Program-made: the position numbers and the translations under genes | Assembly (NCBI GenBank): GCA_963070105.1 | Contig: OY718808.1 | Coordinates: 5,867,738 to 5,931,737 of the forward strand | Length of the DNA: 64,000 bases | From: Litomosoides sigmodontis | Taxonomy: Eukaryota > Nematoda > Chromadorea > Rhabditida > Onchocercidae | Reading direction: 5' to 3' | The notes under the pieces: model-generated | The model's database searches: none | Seen by the model: the letters and a program-made list of their open reading frames with translations, nothing else | Told to the model about the DNA's origin: nothing | In this document: one piece after another, positions 51,301-64,000 of the stretch | Layout of the letters: the number at the start of each line of letters is the position of its first letter | How positions within the stretch are numbered: the stretch's first letter is position 1

Positions 51301-51471
51301 AAATCATTCATCCAATTATGTCCACCAGTTGAGCATAAAATTGCTAAAAATAAATGAAAAAGAATACGCGTTGAAAAGATATACGGAAATATTAAACCGT
51401 GGATATTTCAGGTTGACGCACTGCACAGATGCGAAAGCCAGAAATGTGATCAGCGAGCAGATCGATATCAT
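48339..51471 (-). CDS. lgmn: Legumain (asparaginyl endopeptidase, peptidase C13), 10 exons, complete
   Basis: This is a secreted or endolysosomal cysteine protease cleaving after Asn. Exons: 51398-51471, 51142-51247, 50848-50945, 50474-50714, 50235-50367, 50035-50156, 49499-49663, 49194-49331, 48904-49077, 48339-48464. They total 1377 nt, 458 residues plus TGA. A signal peptide covers about residues 1-18 ([18 protein letters not shown]). The protease domain starts [17 protein letters not shown], runs through VMMYDD-like [11 protein letters not shown] and the family signature [10 protein letters not shown], and includes catalytic His161 in FTDHG and catalytic Cys202 in [10 protein letters not shown]. 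The [13 protein letters not shown] and YLGD-like [10 protein letters not shown] stretches follow. The last three exons form the C-terminal legumain stabilisation domain, ending [19 protein letters not shown]. The donor after ILDSEK is ambiguous (GC donor at 50034 or GTTTGT at 50016, the latter adding six residues). The exon 9 acceptor was chosen at 49078 because it alone keeps frame and homology. Confidence 0.96.
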
Positions 51472-53613
51472 TTTCAGCGAATGTGTCTTTCGTTAGCTTA
51501 TCAGAGGATACCGCTGACGCCCAACAACACGAAATGGGCTGAACGCGAAATTTGTATTGATTTTATCAGCTAATCAGACCCGATTTATCATTCAGCCGTT
51601 ATTGATAAAAATAATCCGTGGCGACGGAATGCTGAAAATTCCTCCGTGCCTTCCAACTGCTAATAAAACACTGTTGGAAGTACATTCCTTAGAAGTAACA
51701 TCAGCGCACTACTGCACTTCCTGTGCTGTAAGTTATGCGTTTGAAAATTTCTAAATTAGAGTAATTGTTAGAGAGAATGGGCAATCCTTCAGATATCGCT
51801 GGACGCTCTCACCTCCCCTGCAAAGGGTCAAGTGCTTTGAAATGAATGAGAGCTGAAACTTCTCACCAAAATGTGCAAATTCACTTCAAAAAATCTTCAG
51901 CTTCTCATTACCGTACTCACAGCTCGTTCTTTTCCTAACAACTCACAATGAAATTAGCATTTCAGTGCAACCAATTCATTTGCTAGCAAATTCGCATTTG
52001 AGAGGCTCAGAACAGAAATGTATGTAATTTGCCTGCGCGTGGATGAAATGTGTGGGTGGGATGACGGGGTACTCCGCTTCGATCTAATTACCGTTGCTCT
52101 CTTTGGTGCGCTCCGATTTAGCCCTACGCACTTGTCACACTCGTCTTTCTCGTGTGTCCTGCTGTTGCGCTTTCCAGATGGTAACCTTTAACCTTTGCTT
52201 GCCTTCCCCTCTTCACATTTTTCTCTAGAAATAATTAAGCCTTCTCTAAGGTCTAATTCATCAAAACGCCTTTTTTCCCACTCCCTTCTCACCTTGAGAC
52301 GTTTCATCGATGGATGTAAATTGCAGTGTGTTGAAGGGGAAGAAATACAATTTAATCGTTGCGCGTGCAATTTACAAACTGATAAATCTACGTGCAAGGA
52401 TGCGTTGCACGTTAAATTTACACCTTTAACAACGACAAATATCTATATAACAAGCTCTGATTTGATAATTTTGGGTGAAAAGCAAATAAAGTAGGAAGAA
52501 TGTAATCGAAGATATCAATTAAATAATCTTGCAAAATTTCTAACTTATTTTTTTATTCATGCAATTTTTACAATCATAAATGCATGTAGTATTGATTTAG
52601 ATAGTTATTGCCTATTATGTACAAAATTGATGAATAATACGAAGGAATCGGAAGAAGAGGGAAGGAGAGAGAGAGCGAGAGAGAGAGGAAAGAGAGGAGG
52701 ATATTTAAGCTCATGTAAGATCACTTGAAATGAGGATATCACTGTAAGACTTCAGGTACCTCAGTTTTATTACTTACTACCCATCTCACAATTGACGACC
52801 AATGTTTGCAAAAGACCGGCAACATTAATTAGCATACCTTCCTCAGAGAGAAGAAAAGAAGCAAATTCATTTCCTAACTTGAACACAACGGTAGAAGCCT
52901 TTCTAACATTATATGTACAAATGATATTTCCACCTGAAATGCTATCGTTGAAAAAAAAGGAAGAGGTAAGTTCGATTAGGCAAAGAGGAAAAAATGGCAA
53001 TGAGATTCAATCGTTGTAATATACAAATGACTTCCAGTCCTGTAAACTTGCATAAATTGAGGTAATTTTTTCATTTTTTTTGAAGGATGATCTTTAGAGA
53101 ATGGAAAGATAGATCTTCAGCAGGAACTAAGATCTTTGAAAATCGCTATTCCATATTCCTGAATAGCATTCCTCTGTTTTTTGGGTCTGAAATTTCAGAA
53201 TTAGGCAGTTGAAGAGCGCTAGAGGATGCTTCAGATATAAAAAACAGCAAATATCAGTACAGTAAAAAACTATAGTGAAATATTTCTGTATTGTACAATA
53301 AATTTCTTCGCTTCTTTTCTTGAAAACGAAATAGTATCTTTCAGGGCATTTGTAATTGCATAATCTTTCAAACATTCAGTAGTCACCAGCCTACGATTCT
53401 CATTGTGAGAAATTAAAAGTGAAATTTGATCAAACTATCGCTCCCAGCGGATCATGTCATTTTGTTGTTGGCATTAGCAAAATGCTCAGAGATACTATTT
53501 CCTTTTCGTTGAATGAACTCATAGCTATAATTGATGAATGAGATCAGTAGGACTGATAATTCGAAGAAGCTCTTTGCTTGCCGCTTTTCGAAGAGAAAAA
53601 GAAAACAGAAGCT
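51472..53613. other. Spacer between Frizzled and legumain
   Basis: This should hold the Frizzled 3' UTR and the legumain promoter. A plus-strand open frame at 52195-52494 (99 codons, no ATG at its 5' end) has five cysteines in its second half. A minus-strand frame overlaps it. A GA-rich patch lies at 52655-52700. No gene can be confirmed. Confidence 0.5.
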
Positions 53614-56600
53614 TTAAACCTTTTCAGGTAAAATGGGCGAGCTGTAACCCTGGCAATGCCGCACTGCTTTGTTATACATATGTGGTGTTATACAATCACT
53701 TCGAGCATAAATTATGTCCGCTGCCTGATATTTATGCTTTAAAATTGCTGACCTATGCAAGCAGCACAGCACACGCTTCCAACTCTGCAAATTAAAACGG
53801 AACTTGGAAAAAGTTAACTGAGCGCAGTCGAATGGACAATGATATAAAGTATCTTCCCAATTCATTCACTCATTCATCCTCTCAAGTTACAAAGCGTTAA
53901 TGAATGTGAGAGACTTCACTGCCAGCGTTAAAAACTGGCCAGGAGGAATTTCTGATTTCAATTGACATTATAATTATAATCAACAAAAGGAGGACTGCTA
54001 ATTTACTGCTTTCATCTTATCCGATCGTTCTCCTACTGCCATTATTTGATAGTCGTATTTTGTAAATGTACTAACTACTCTGAAGACTATTAAAGATATT
54101 TATTGGAAGGCTTGTTTTCTCTTCTTTCCTACGCGTTATGACGTGGCCTTCGCGTGGTCTACAACAACAACAATAATTCATCAAGTGAAAGGAACCTGAA
54201 TTGTTTTTCGTGAAATGATCCAAACACCTGAAGTCCAACCAATAACAAGCATCGATGCACTCTTTATCAGTGCCAACAACGTAAATGTATCCGCTGGAAA
54301 TCATGCATTTTCCATAAAAGTTTCGTTAAATTTCAAAAACAAAACTTAATGGGAGAAGTTAAATTGAAGCAATAAAATGAAATGCAATTTTCACTGAGTT
54401 ACTTTGTTGATCGAATTGTGCCGCGCAGTTGCACAATTGTGATCGTTCCCACAGTGGTCGATAGTGCTGCTCGTAGGATAATACCATAAGGACAAAAATA
54501 GCTGGTACGATGTACAGTACCGAGAAGATACCAATCTTAGACATAAGTTGCGTCATTTTTGACGTATTCTCACCACCCGGATGATGCTTTTGCATTAGCG
54601 AACGTATCCGCCACAGATTGAAGAATCCGACAATCAAAAAGCATACGCCGATGATTAGATATGTCGCTAACGGAGCTAAATATTTTATTTGTTATACCAA
54701 TACTTTTAAAATTTTAACGCTTAAAATTTACCATTACTATTTTACGTGGAAAATTCTAGAAATTTATGGCGAAAAATCAGATTGCAAGAGACGTACCAAA
54801 GACGAATGTTTTGAGATAATCAACGTTTGTATTGCCAACGTAACAAATTCCACTTAACGGGTCACCGTCGACTGCACCAAAAATTAGCACCGCAATTGTT
54901 TGAGTAGCAGGCAGTGACCAAGCAATGAAATGGAAGTAATTTGCATAGCTCGCAATTGCTTCACTTGACCACTTACTGGCTGCTGCCAGCACCCATGTTA
55001 GAGAGAGAATGACCCACCAAACTGATCCGGCCATTCCGAAGAAGTAAATTAGGAGGAAAATCTGAAAATTAATGTGAAATTTTTACCAAAATGATTGCTG
55101 CATAAATTTATTTATAGTAATATTCATAGAATTACCAAGTATTCTGTCATAGAGAAATTGGAATTACCAGCTGACAAAGGCTCATCTGTTGGTCATTGGC
55201 TTTTATTGTCGCCGTATCGCACGCAATATGTTCATGTCCGTAGATGACACGAATGATAAATCCGATCGAAACCATCAATTGACAGAATGCTAACAGAAAT
55301 ATCGGTCGCTCCGGGTATTGAAAGCGTTCCATTTCTATCAGAAAGGTTAGCACAGTAAACGCTGACAGCACAAAACAGGTCCCGGACCTGGAACTATTCA
55401 ACAGTGTGCACGCGTCACTTCATAGTTGTTGATGAAATCATGATTCCTATGGCATATCTGGTAGTGATAGTGATAGTGATAACGATAGGGACGATGCGGA
55501 GGGCTGTAGTCGATTTTCTTCATGTTAATGATATGAACATATATTATTATCATCACATAATTTTTTGTGGTGGATGCAAAAGATTTAAATTGTTTATGCC
55601 AACCACGTCGTAATCCATGCTGTTAGAAATCTTTGATCCTTAAGACTCTGTTCCGGACTGTGACACGGATACAGACATCCGGAAATGTTACCAACACTAG
55701 CCTGACTGTTCAAAACACTGAAGAACGGTCTACCGCATCGACATCGACATTCGTTGCCAACTGTATTAATACCAATGATGGGATGATTTGGATGATGCCG
55801 TACGGATGAAATAGTTCGCGGCTAAACAACAATAACCGATAACTACGAATTTCAATGCGAGGCAGGAAACTCTTTGAAGTGCACATTTCAGTGAGTTCGA
55901 TGGAAGAACAAATTGCTAATTAAATGTTGCACGACATGGATGCCTTCACACTTAGAAGTTATCTTCTCAATAAAAATTACTGAAAGCTACTTCCTTCTCC
56001 ATGCCTATCATTCAGCGCCTAAGAGAGTGATTAAAAGCACTGATGCCATGTTGAGAGGATGCAATAAACGGAGTAAAACAAAAAAGTTAAAACACAAAGA
56101 GATAAGCTGCGAACTTGATTTTTGACCTTTAGATAGAGTTAAGCGTAGAAAAATAAATGCATATAGCAAAGTCCTAGCAGTAGCAGTGGTCAATTTGTAA
56201 GATGATACTGAGGGCAGCTGAAGGTGGTAATTTGATATTCATTTCCATTCCTTTCATTCCCACTCTCCAACAACTAGACGCGTTCTTAGTTCTAGCACTT
56301 ACGTCGGTTGGATCGAAGGTGCTCGGATCAGGCGTGTCCGGCGGTGCGGCACAGATATTTCCCGACGTCTGCTGCTCGCTTATCCTTGGCAATTGCTCGC
56401 AGCTTAGTGTTACGGGCCATTTGAAGCCGTACTGCTGCATCAGCGGACTACACCGCTTTTTCGCCTCCAAGCACACCTGGAACACTCGAGCGCTCTGTGA
56501 ACTGACTTAACTTAGCTCTAAAATGAGTATTTACCCCTTGGTGACGACGACTAATCACTTCATATTTACGATTTATTGAATTCAATTGCTACAGTGTGCA

Positions 56601-57536
56601 ATTTCTGATCTGTTGAAGTGGTGATAATTTCATGGCAAATCGATGACAAAATTTCAAAGTGATTTCTTCTGACAGTTTGGTGAAAATAAGGAAATCTTTA
56701 GAGGGAAAAAGTTTTCCTAATTAAATCAGTCGAAATTAAGTTCTGTCAAACGAAATGTTTGATGGAAAAAAATGCAAAAAAACATACTTCCATACAAGGC
56801 ATCACCATTTTTTCATAATTATCTTGGCATATTGGTGTGTACATTGCGCAGAGGAAAAATTTGAGATGCTTGTAGCAGCCAACCTGCAACGATTCCAATT
56901 CTGTTTTTCAAGAATTTTAATTTTTTATTTGCACCTAAATTTTTAGAGATGAAATGCCCAAAAATTTCTCATCAAACTCCTTCTCTTCTATTATTGATGT
57001 CATTGATAGGGATGATCAAGAATACACTCAGTGATAATGTGTACGGTAGAGAATCACTGCCATAGATGTTTCATCGAAACGAAAATAATTTTTGAAACAG
57101 AAGGACAATGAATTGGAAAAGTAATTGACCTCAACAAGAGGATAAAACTGGTGTACTTCAAGACCAGCTTCTTCCTGTTTTTCATGGCCATAACTATTCG
57201 GATACCTTGTCATATTGTAGCCAATACCTGAGTATTCATAAAAGCTGGTAAGTAGTTCACATTTCACATTAGCAGTGATGAAAAATAAAGAATTTCAAAC
57301 TGTCGCAGCAATTTCCATGGCAAACTCCGCAGGAAAGTATCTTATTAATTTATAAAAAATCTTAGTTTGATTAAAACTATGCTGAAATCACTCATGAAAT
57401 CTGAATTCCACATTTAATAATTACCCTTGCAAAGAGGTATCGTAATTATTTCACATCTTTGCGTTCCCATAACAATTTGAAGTTGAACTGATAATGATAA
57501 AATTGTGACTGTCGCCAGGTGATAATGTATTTTCAT
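53614..57536 (-). CDS. Frizzled-family Wnt receptor, 10 exons, complete
   Basis: This is a seven-helix plasma-membrane receptor for Wnt ligands. Exons: 57425-57536, 57130-57227, 56788-56883, 56303-56476, 55604-55821, 55168-55387, 54797-55061, 54403-54675, 54196-54293, 53614-53784. They total 1725 nt, 574 residues plus TAA, with all phases consistent. A signal peptide covers about residues 1-24, followed by a cysteine-rich domain with exactly ten Cys (28, 36, 73, 82, 89, 100, 104, 111, 128, 144), including [25 protein letters not shown] and [13 protein letters not shown] segments. A short linker follows, then a second Cys cluster ([19 protein letters not shown]) before helix 1. The membrane region includes [16 protein letters not shown] after helix 1, [49 protein letters not shown] and [13 protein letters not shown]. 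The Dishevelled-binding KTxxxW motif is intact (KTIQSW, 515-520), split by the last intron. The tail is 54 residues and ends PEKV. Which nematode Frizzled this matches is not clear. Confidence 0.96.
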
Positions 57537-60500
57537 TTTCAAAAAAAATTAGTATGAAATTTCGGGAGAGACGAGTAGTTTGTTATTTTCCGCCTTTCAT
57601 TATATCATCAGACGGTAGAAGCGCTAATAGCAAGGGTGTAGTGCGACGGTTTAACTTCTCGAAATCGTCCTACAAAGCTCTGAAATGGAATACAAATTTG
57701 AAATGAAAGCATGGCGAGCAGCAAGAGAGAGAGAGAGAGAGAAGGAGAGAGAAAGAAATTGGACTGAAACAACCTAAGAAAGAGAAAGAATTAGTGAAAG
57801 ACACGAATGATTTAATAGTATTACTTTCTATTTCATTCAATTAGGTCGAAAGAATATGTGAATTAATTGTTCCTCTCTGAAAAATTCAAATTTAAAATTT
57901 CATTATAAAATGGCAAAATTGCAAAGAGAATTTTTTTGTGAAATCGAAAGAGGAAAGCAAAATAAGAGGGAGATAATGAAGGGAAGTAAGTCTCGCATAG
58001 TCCCATGTGACTTCCGTGAAAGGTGAAAATACAATGACCTCTTACACGGCTATTTTAGAATTCGAAAAAAAGCTCATGGCTGCAGTAAGTTTATGCAACG
58101 TAACTTCAGAAATGATGAAATGAAATGTTAATTTCAGGAATAGCAGAATAACCTTAAATTTGAATAATTATTTTAGAAAATGAAATGAGAAGAAACTGAT
58201 TTTTCCATCCAACAACATGCAACATTAATTAGTTTTTTGAACTTTTTTTTCTAATATCTATTAAACTATCAAAAAAATTCAAACACATAATTGAAATGGC
58301 AAACACTTCAAAGTGTACGGTTTATAAGTAAATGAATTAGTGGGAAAAAAGAAATGAAAATTTTGAAGAGAATTGAATATGTCAAACTAAAAGTAATGTA
58401 CGCAGGCATTTTGTGTTTACATTAAAGCGATCTGTCTATATTGTACGTACTGCTCACCAGAAGTCTTACTGGCGGAAAGCAAACAAATCCGAAAAATTAA
58501 ATTTTTCGCTAATTTAGAATTAAACATTTATTTGAGAGAATTAGGAAAAGGTAAATAGTTGCTGAAAAAGTAACAGCAACCTTCCTTCTTCGTTGCCACT
58601 GACCTGACCACTGGCCAGGTGTACCTGGCGCCAACTGATGGAAGGAATATTTAAAGTGACTGAGGGATGCATCTCTTCCTCAACTCAATGAAAAGCTCAA
58701 ATTACTCATTTCGCGAGGCACAAAAACGGTAGCAATTAGGCCATCAGGTAGGAGAGAAGGGAAAAATCCATGACATTTAATTGCGCTCACTTCCGTCCAC
58801 AACGCCGCAAAATGATCATCTATTGTTTCCCTTGACCTTTCAAACAGCATGTGATCATCGTGGATGATGAACACTAATGGAACGAAGTAAACCAAATTGA
58901 CAAGAATGGTCAGGAAAAAAGCACGTAGGAAAGGTTGGAGAGAAATAGGTGCTTCCTGAGATTTCCACCTGTCAGTAGATTTCCACTAAGGTTAAATCAC
59001 TTCAACTCAGTTCACTAGGATCGGATTCATTCATATGTTATTTCACTAATCTTCAAAGTAGAATAAACAAGAAATTGGAAATGGTAAGGGACAGTGCTAA
59101 ATGAATTAGTTACTTCTTTATGTAAATAACATTCATCTATGCTGCAACCTTTAATTAACACTAAATTATTCAAATAATTCAAAGTTATGCATTAGCTATC
59201 TGAAAGAAAATCAATTTGAAAGTAAACATAAGTTAAATTATTTGAAGTAAATTAAAATTAATTTAATGAGTATGTGATGTGTTGGGGAAATTATTGCGTG
59301 CATTAATGGGAAGGATGCAAATATCATAATTTTACATCACTAAGTGAAGTGAAAATGTCGCACCTTTTGAAATCAAAGTTGCGCATCCGTAGTTGGTCAA
59401 AATAAAAAGGTTTTCTACAAAGTTTACACTTATCCATCCTATGCTTGGCCTCATCCGTTAACTTAGCACACACTTTCAACATTCAAGCCATCACAAAAGG
59501 AAGGAAGTATAAATGTGAAGAATAAGAAGTTGAAAAAACTTTTCTTCTGTTAAAAATTTGAATTTAAAAAATTTTAATTATTAGAACATTTTGCATTTTC
59601 TGCTTTAGTTCCATTTGAAGTTTTCGAAGTTTAATTTTAATTTATACTTTTTGCAATTGAAAGAAGCACATAGAATAAAATTATTCTCAAGCAAAAATTT
59701 ATACAAAACGAATGTGCGAAATGTAAGGATGCGCTAAAATAAGCGTAAAAAATAGAAGAAAAAAGGGTTGAGGAAAAGCTGACTTAAGCTTAGTACGGAA
59801 GTAACGATAGAGCAGGAAGAGTTGACAATCATGCATGCCTTCCTCACTAAAAGGCAAATGAAAAGTAAGCTTATAATCCGTCCGTTCACAGTGACGTCTG
59901 ATGGGACAACATAGCTAGCTGGTTCAGGTGAACTTGCTTTTTAGTGATAAGAACTGACCGGTGATCAGGCCCATTGATAAGAACTGATCTTACCACTTTC
60001 AATAATGGGTCACTTGATTTTGTCAGTCAATCATGGAATTTTTCACTACAAGTCTAGCAACTTACTTTCATTTCATAGGAGTCTTAGTTTAACTAAAGAA
60101 CAAAATGTATTTTTTGGTGAAAGTGGAAGGATTACTTTTTCTTCTTTCTTTTCCTTCGCAGACATTCCCGGCAGTTCAAGTTCGATTCAACAATGAAGAG
60201 AACGTGAAGTTCAGTTTCATACGACGAGCAGGTAAATAATAATTGCAAAATGAGTTGGGAATTTTAGTTAATTAATTAGTAGATGGATGATTATGTTTGG
60301 GAAAGAGGTCAAAGACGGCAGGATGGGGCAAGAGAAAATGAGCCGGAGAGAACAGGTTTGAAGATTTCAGCGCACAGCATCTATTTAGGGTAATGGAAAG
60401 AGATAGATGAAGTATATCAGGGCCGGATATTGAAAAATGAGAGACGTTTGAGAGGCGGAGGAGGAGGAGGAGAGGGTGTGATATTTGCCCGAGTGGAAGA

Positions 60501-63500
60501 GGGAGCACAGTTGTTATTATGAGAGGATAAGCATAGAAAGTGGACAAGGCATTGGTCAGGTAGGTGTCCATCACAAGCATACATTATGTTTATATGTACA
60601 AATCACGTCATCGGAGCAGTGCAGTGGACAACTACCACTCACGGATGAAGTGTTTCACGCGAACATTTCATGAGGAACGAAAGCAAACTTTTAGCTTTCT
60701 CACTTGAAAATTTTAACTCAAAGATTTCCATTTTAATGCGAATAATCAATTTGAATTGTAAATTTTACAATTATCGTAGCTGAAAAAGTGTCAACAGCGT
60801 TGATTGTTGGCATTTCACGAATTCGGAAAATGGCAAATGGTTTGTCATCAAAACGATGCAATTAAAGTGATTGGTTGAATGTGTAAAAATTGTCTCTCTG
60901 ACTGAGGAAGACTTTCTAGCAAAATCCATGCCCTTCCACTTCATCCATCATTTCTCTCTCATAAAAATGGTGTTTTTTTTTCCTTCCTCCTTAGGCGTTT
61001 TTATGATGAGAAATTTTAGAACATTAGTTGCTAGCACACACATTAGAACGGATATGATGCTAACGGATAATTAATTAATATTAGAGTAAACTAATATAAT
61101 TCAAGGTTTTAAATGTTTTTTTTGTTTTAAAAATAATTCAATTTTGCTTTCATTCACTCGTCGATTCATTGAGGGATAAGTGCGAGGCTTTCAAGTATTT
61201 ACGCCAACGGTTAATTTAGATATGAACGAAAGAGGAAGGATTTTCCCTCACTCAACTCAATTGAAATAAGAATGATAAAAGGCGTTAATTAATGAGCGTT
61301 AATTAATGAGCAATGCTTGAAAATATCGAAGAGGCGCAAACGGAGAGAGGTAAGGCGGAAAGGGAACAGATGAAGGAAGATAGCTAAAGAAGTGGTGTAG
61401 ACAGCTTATTTCCAGAGGAAATATATAATTGTGCGCTGGCTGTCGCTCAATTTGTCACTTACTATTTCATACGGTCTGTTAAACATCTAATATTCTCGAA
61501 GTCTGTCGCAATAAAACTTCCTTAATCTCAACTTCTACCGTAGTCGTAAGAAGTTAGGCGCATTTGTCATTTTGCTATTTAGACGTCAAATATCCACCTA
61601 TAAAGCACATCTAAACTCCTTCTTTAGCAAAACTTGAAGCATTTTTCAAAAAACCCAATTGCTAGTTACAACTTCACAGCAAATTGCTACAATTTCACAG
61701 AAAAAAAATTTTTGAGAATATTTTAAAAAATTTCCTATATTTCTGTATTTTACAAAACATTACAATTTGAAGGACAGCCAGACGGATATTGTAGGGAATG
61801 CTCATTAGAAGAAGCAGACAAAGTTGAAGTTCAAATAACCAATGAAAGGTATACGTATTATAATTTTTAAAAGAAAATTAAAATATACTTAGTGACATTT
61901 TTGGTCATTTATAAACTTACCGAAATATAAAATTTTTTACTGAGTTTCAGTTCATCAATAAAGGTCAAGAGATCACTAATTGCAACGGTGAAATGGGTTC
62001 GAGCAGTGATAAGATTGATCGAATCAAACAAATAACAGAAATGAGAATTAAAATGAAAAATTGCAAAAAATCAAATTCCTGCAAGTGGTTGTTTAAAATA
62101 AAACTTTTGGGAAAATTGAATTTTTGTGAGATTTCTCCTGTCAAAACCATGCCTAAGCTCTTAGCACTGCAAGGAAGGAATCATTTATTTCACAAGCAGA
62201 ATTTCTCGGTTATAAATTTCGCGATCTAAATTCTAACCGTTTTGAATTAACATTTGAAAATTTTCCATTTTCAAATTTTCAGTTGGCTGTAAACAAGCAG
62301 TTGACTTTTCTTTTATTGCAAACTACTTTGAAAGACAGAGCACTATGCAAATTTGTGGCTACCACAAGCTAAAACAAATTATTGTTAATTATCGGCATTA
62401 ATTATTCCCATTCCTAATTCAGCCATATTTATTTCCATTGCTTGTTTAACAATAACAAAAATTAATTTAACAAAATAGCTGAAATTATTAATTCTTTCAA
62501 GGTTTTTCAAATATCTAAATTTCCTATGAAGAATTGGCAAAGAGAAAAGATTGAAAACTACGAGTTAAAATTAATTAATTTGATGAATAGGAAATGAATG
62601 AAGCTGAAGAGGAAGTGACCGATTCTGTCGTGCTCAAATTAAACATCAACGTATCTTCTTAGTCCAATAAAATTAGTGCTAGACTTCAATAAATATCGTA
62701 GCTAATAATTTAACACAGCGAAATGAATTTCAAATGCATTCATTTCGCTTTAAATTAAATTAGAATTTTAAAGGAATAAGACAAGTGAGTCTCTGGACAT
62801 TTTTCTCCCTCAACATTTCTATAATTAGCAGGAAATTTGTGTTATGAAAATTTTAACTTAAAGTGAACCGTTTTGACATCAACGGGAAAGCTATGCCACA
62901 GACGGTTTCTTTTTTCACTAAGCACTTGAAGAAAGTTTACGATTCATTTTTGTAGCAATCGGTGAGCGAGAAGCAATGCAATGTCCCCCACCCATCAGAA
63001 GTTGCTTTCACGGCACGGCCTCATCCTAAATTTTGTGTCAACAAAGTTTTGAAGTGCTAAAATACCACAAGTAAACCGTATTGTTGTTGACTGCTGAATG
63101 AACAGTTTATTTTATTTGGATTTATTTACAAGAGAATTGTATTTGCATATGTACTTGAGATTACGCGTGTAAATTTGAGAATGAATTATTAAGTAAACAA
63201 TTCTTATCTCAGCCGGGGATTCTCGTTCTTTAAGAAAGGGTGAGAGGAAAATGAATTGAAGTGCTTTTTCATCCCTTTTTTTCTTTCTTCCACACTTTAA
63301 TCATTTTTAGTAATGTTGGAAGATTGAAGTTTATTTGAGGTTTAAGCAGAACTACTGAAAATTGCATTTGATGAGAAAAGGTAAAGAGCTAATTGTCTCT
63401 TGGAGGATTGTGAAGACGATAATTGGATCTGTTGGTTGATTGAAGTAATTTCCTGTTTTCAAATTTTACCTTAATGTAAGGTAGTTTGAGAAGAAAGACA

Positions 63501-64000
63501 TTAGCTTAGCGACACTGTCCTTTCTTGTCGCACCACAACAGTGCCACATTTTTAGTCTCCTACGAAGCCGGTTCCTGTTTCAAGTGAGAGAACAGGAAAA
63601 AGACAAAAGATCCGAAAAAAACCTAGAGCAAAATTGCCGGCGATGAAGGGAGAAAGACTGATTACATTTTACCGCTGTGAGATCAAGGACCTTCATCCGA
63701 AACAAGAACAATCTCTCTTCCCAACTGATCAAATGCCAAAACAAATTTTCTGCAAAAATTTATTAGTGCCATAAAATGTCACGATAATTAGCAACTTGTA
63801 AAAATGTCGCCGCCTTCAATCATTTGACAGATGACACTTTCAAGTTTAACTGACAATCATTTTATCACCAATAATAAATTATGATAATTGAACACGCAGT
63901 GATAATGATGATGAAAGAGGGAAGAGAAGTGCAGGGAAGGAAAGCTTTTTTGCACACTTCTGGTGCTCCCGCACGTTTCTTCAATTTTAAATTAAAATTT
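57537..64000. other. Upstream region of Frizzled, no gene recognised
   Basis: In these 6.4 kb I find no splice-consistent coding exon. Notable contents are a short (GA)n tract near 57726-57742, a perfect 16-bp palindromic element at 58614-58629, a tandem pair of GCGTTAATTAATGA at about 61282-61310, and a repeated TGATAAGAACTGA at about 59945-59988. Open frames at 58680-58895, 60272-60580 and 61993-62229 show no recognised motif. The region most likely holds Frizzled regulatory sequence and intergenic DNA. Confidence 0.5.
58614..58629. promoter_or_regulatory. Palindromic double E-box-like site upstream of Frizzled
   Basis: The sequence GCCAGGTGTACCTGGC is a perfect inverted repeat with a 2-bp centre. 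It embeds CAGGTG on one strand and CAGGTA on the other, both of the Snail/ZEB/bHLH half-site type. It lies about 1.1 kb upstream of the Frizzled start codon. A regulatory role is only inferred from the symmetry and position. Confidence 0.3.

Noticed and set aside
54071..54304. Minus-strand frame with a CCCC cluster near the Frizzled 3' end
   Set aside because: It is the wrong frame of exon 9. The frame giving the seventh helix and KTIQ is the one joined to SW in exon 10.

Overview
The window is AT-rich eukaryotic nuclear DNA with dense spliceosomal introns. Introns are mostly short, and acceptors are mainly of the TTTNCAG/TTTTAG kind. The gene content (a long RIN/Sprint-type Rab5 exchange factor, a metazoan Frizzled, a secreted legumain and a mitochondrial EF-Ts), the intron style and the short 5' leaders with an AG just before the ATG point to a nematode. 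The AT-rich, microsatellite-rich character would fit a parasitic clade such as the spirurids/filariae, but I cannot fix the species. No bacterial operon, CRISPR array, rRNA or convincing tRNA was seen.

Every gene I can support lies on the minus strand. From the right end, in the direction of transcription, they are: (1) a complete Frizzled Wnt receptor, 10 exons, 53614-57536; (2) a complete legumain (asparaginyl endopeptidase) with signal peptide, 10 exons, 48339-51471; (3) the 3' part of an unrecognised protein with a C-terminal membrane anchor, 46053-46829, with possible further 5' exons; (4) a complete but unrecognised 164-residue protein with two membrane helices, 6 exons, 39922-41708; (5) a 25-kb gene for a RIN/Sprint-like protein (SH2 - long Ser-rich linker - VPS9 - RA), 28 exons in my model, 7588-32574; (6) mitochondrial elongation factor Ts, 8 exons, 2818-5733. 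Exon boundaries were worked out by hand from GT/AG sites, reading-frame phase and protein-family continuity. In each of the four recognised genes, and in the 164-residue gene, the exon lengths sum to a multiple of three and end in a stop.

The genes do not form a pathway. Frizzled (Wnt reception) and the RIN-like protein (phosphotyrosine/Ras-coupled Rab5 activation on endosomes) are signalling and trafficking genes; legumain acts in the endolysosome or is secreted; EF-Ts serves mitochondrial translation. The spaces between and within genes hold large introns of 4-6 kb, two (TA)n microsatellites, a (GA)n tract, and a 136-bp sequence present twice in inverted orientation 2.2 kb apart. A few open frames in these spaces are listed as low-confidence leads.
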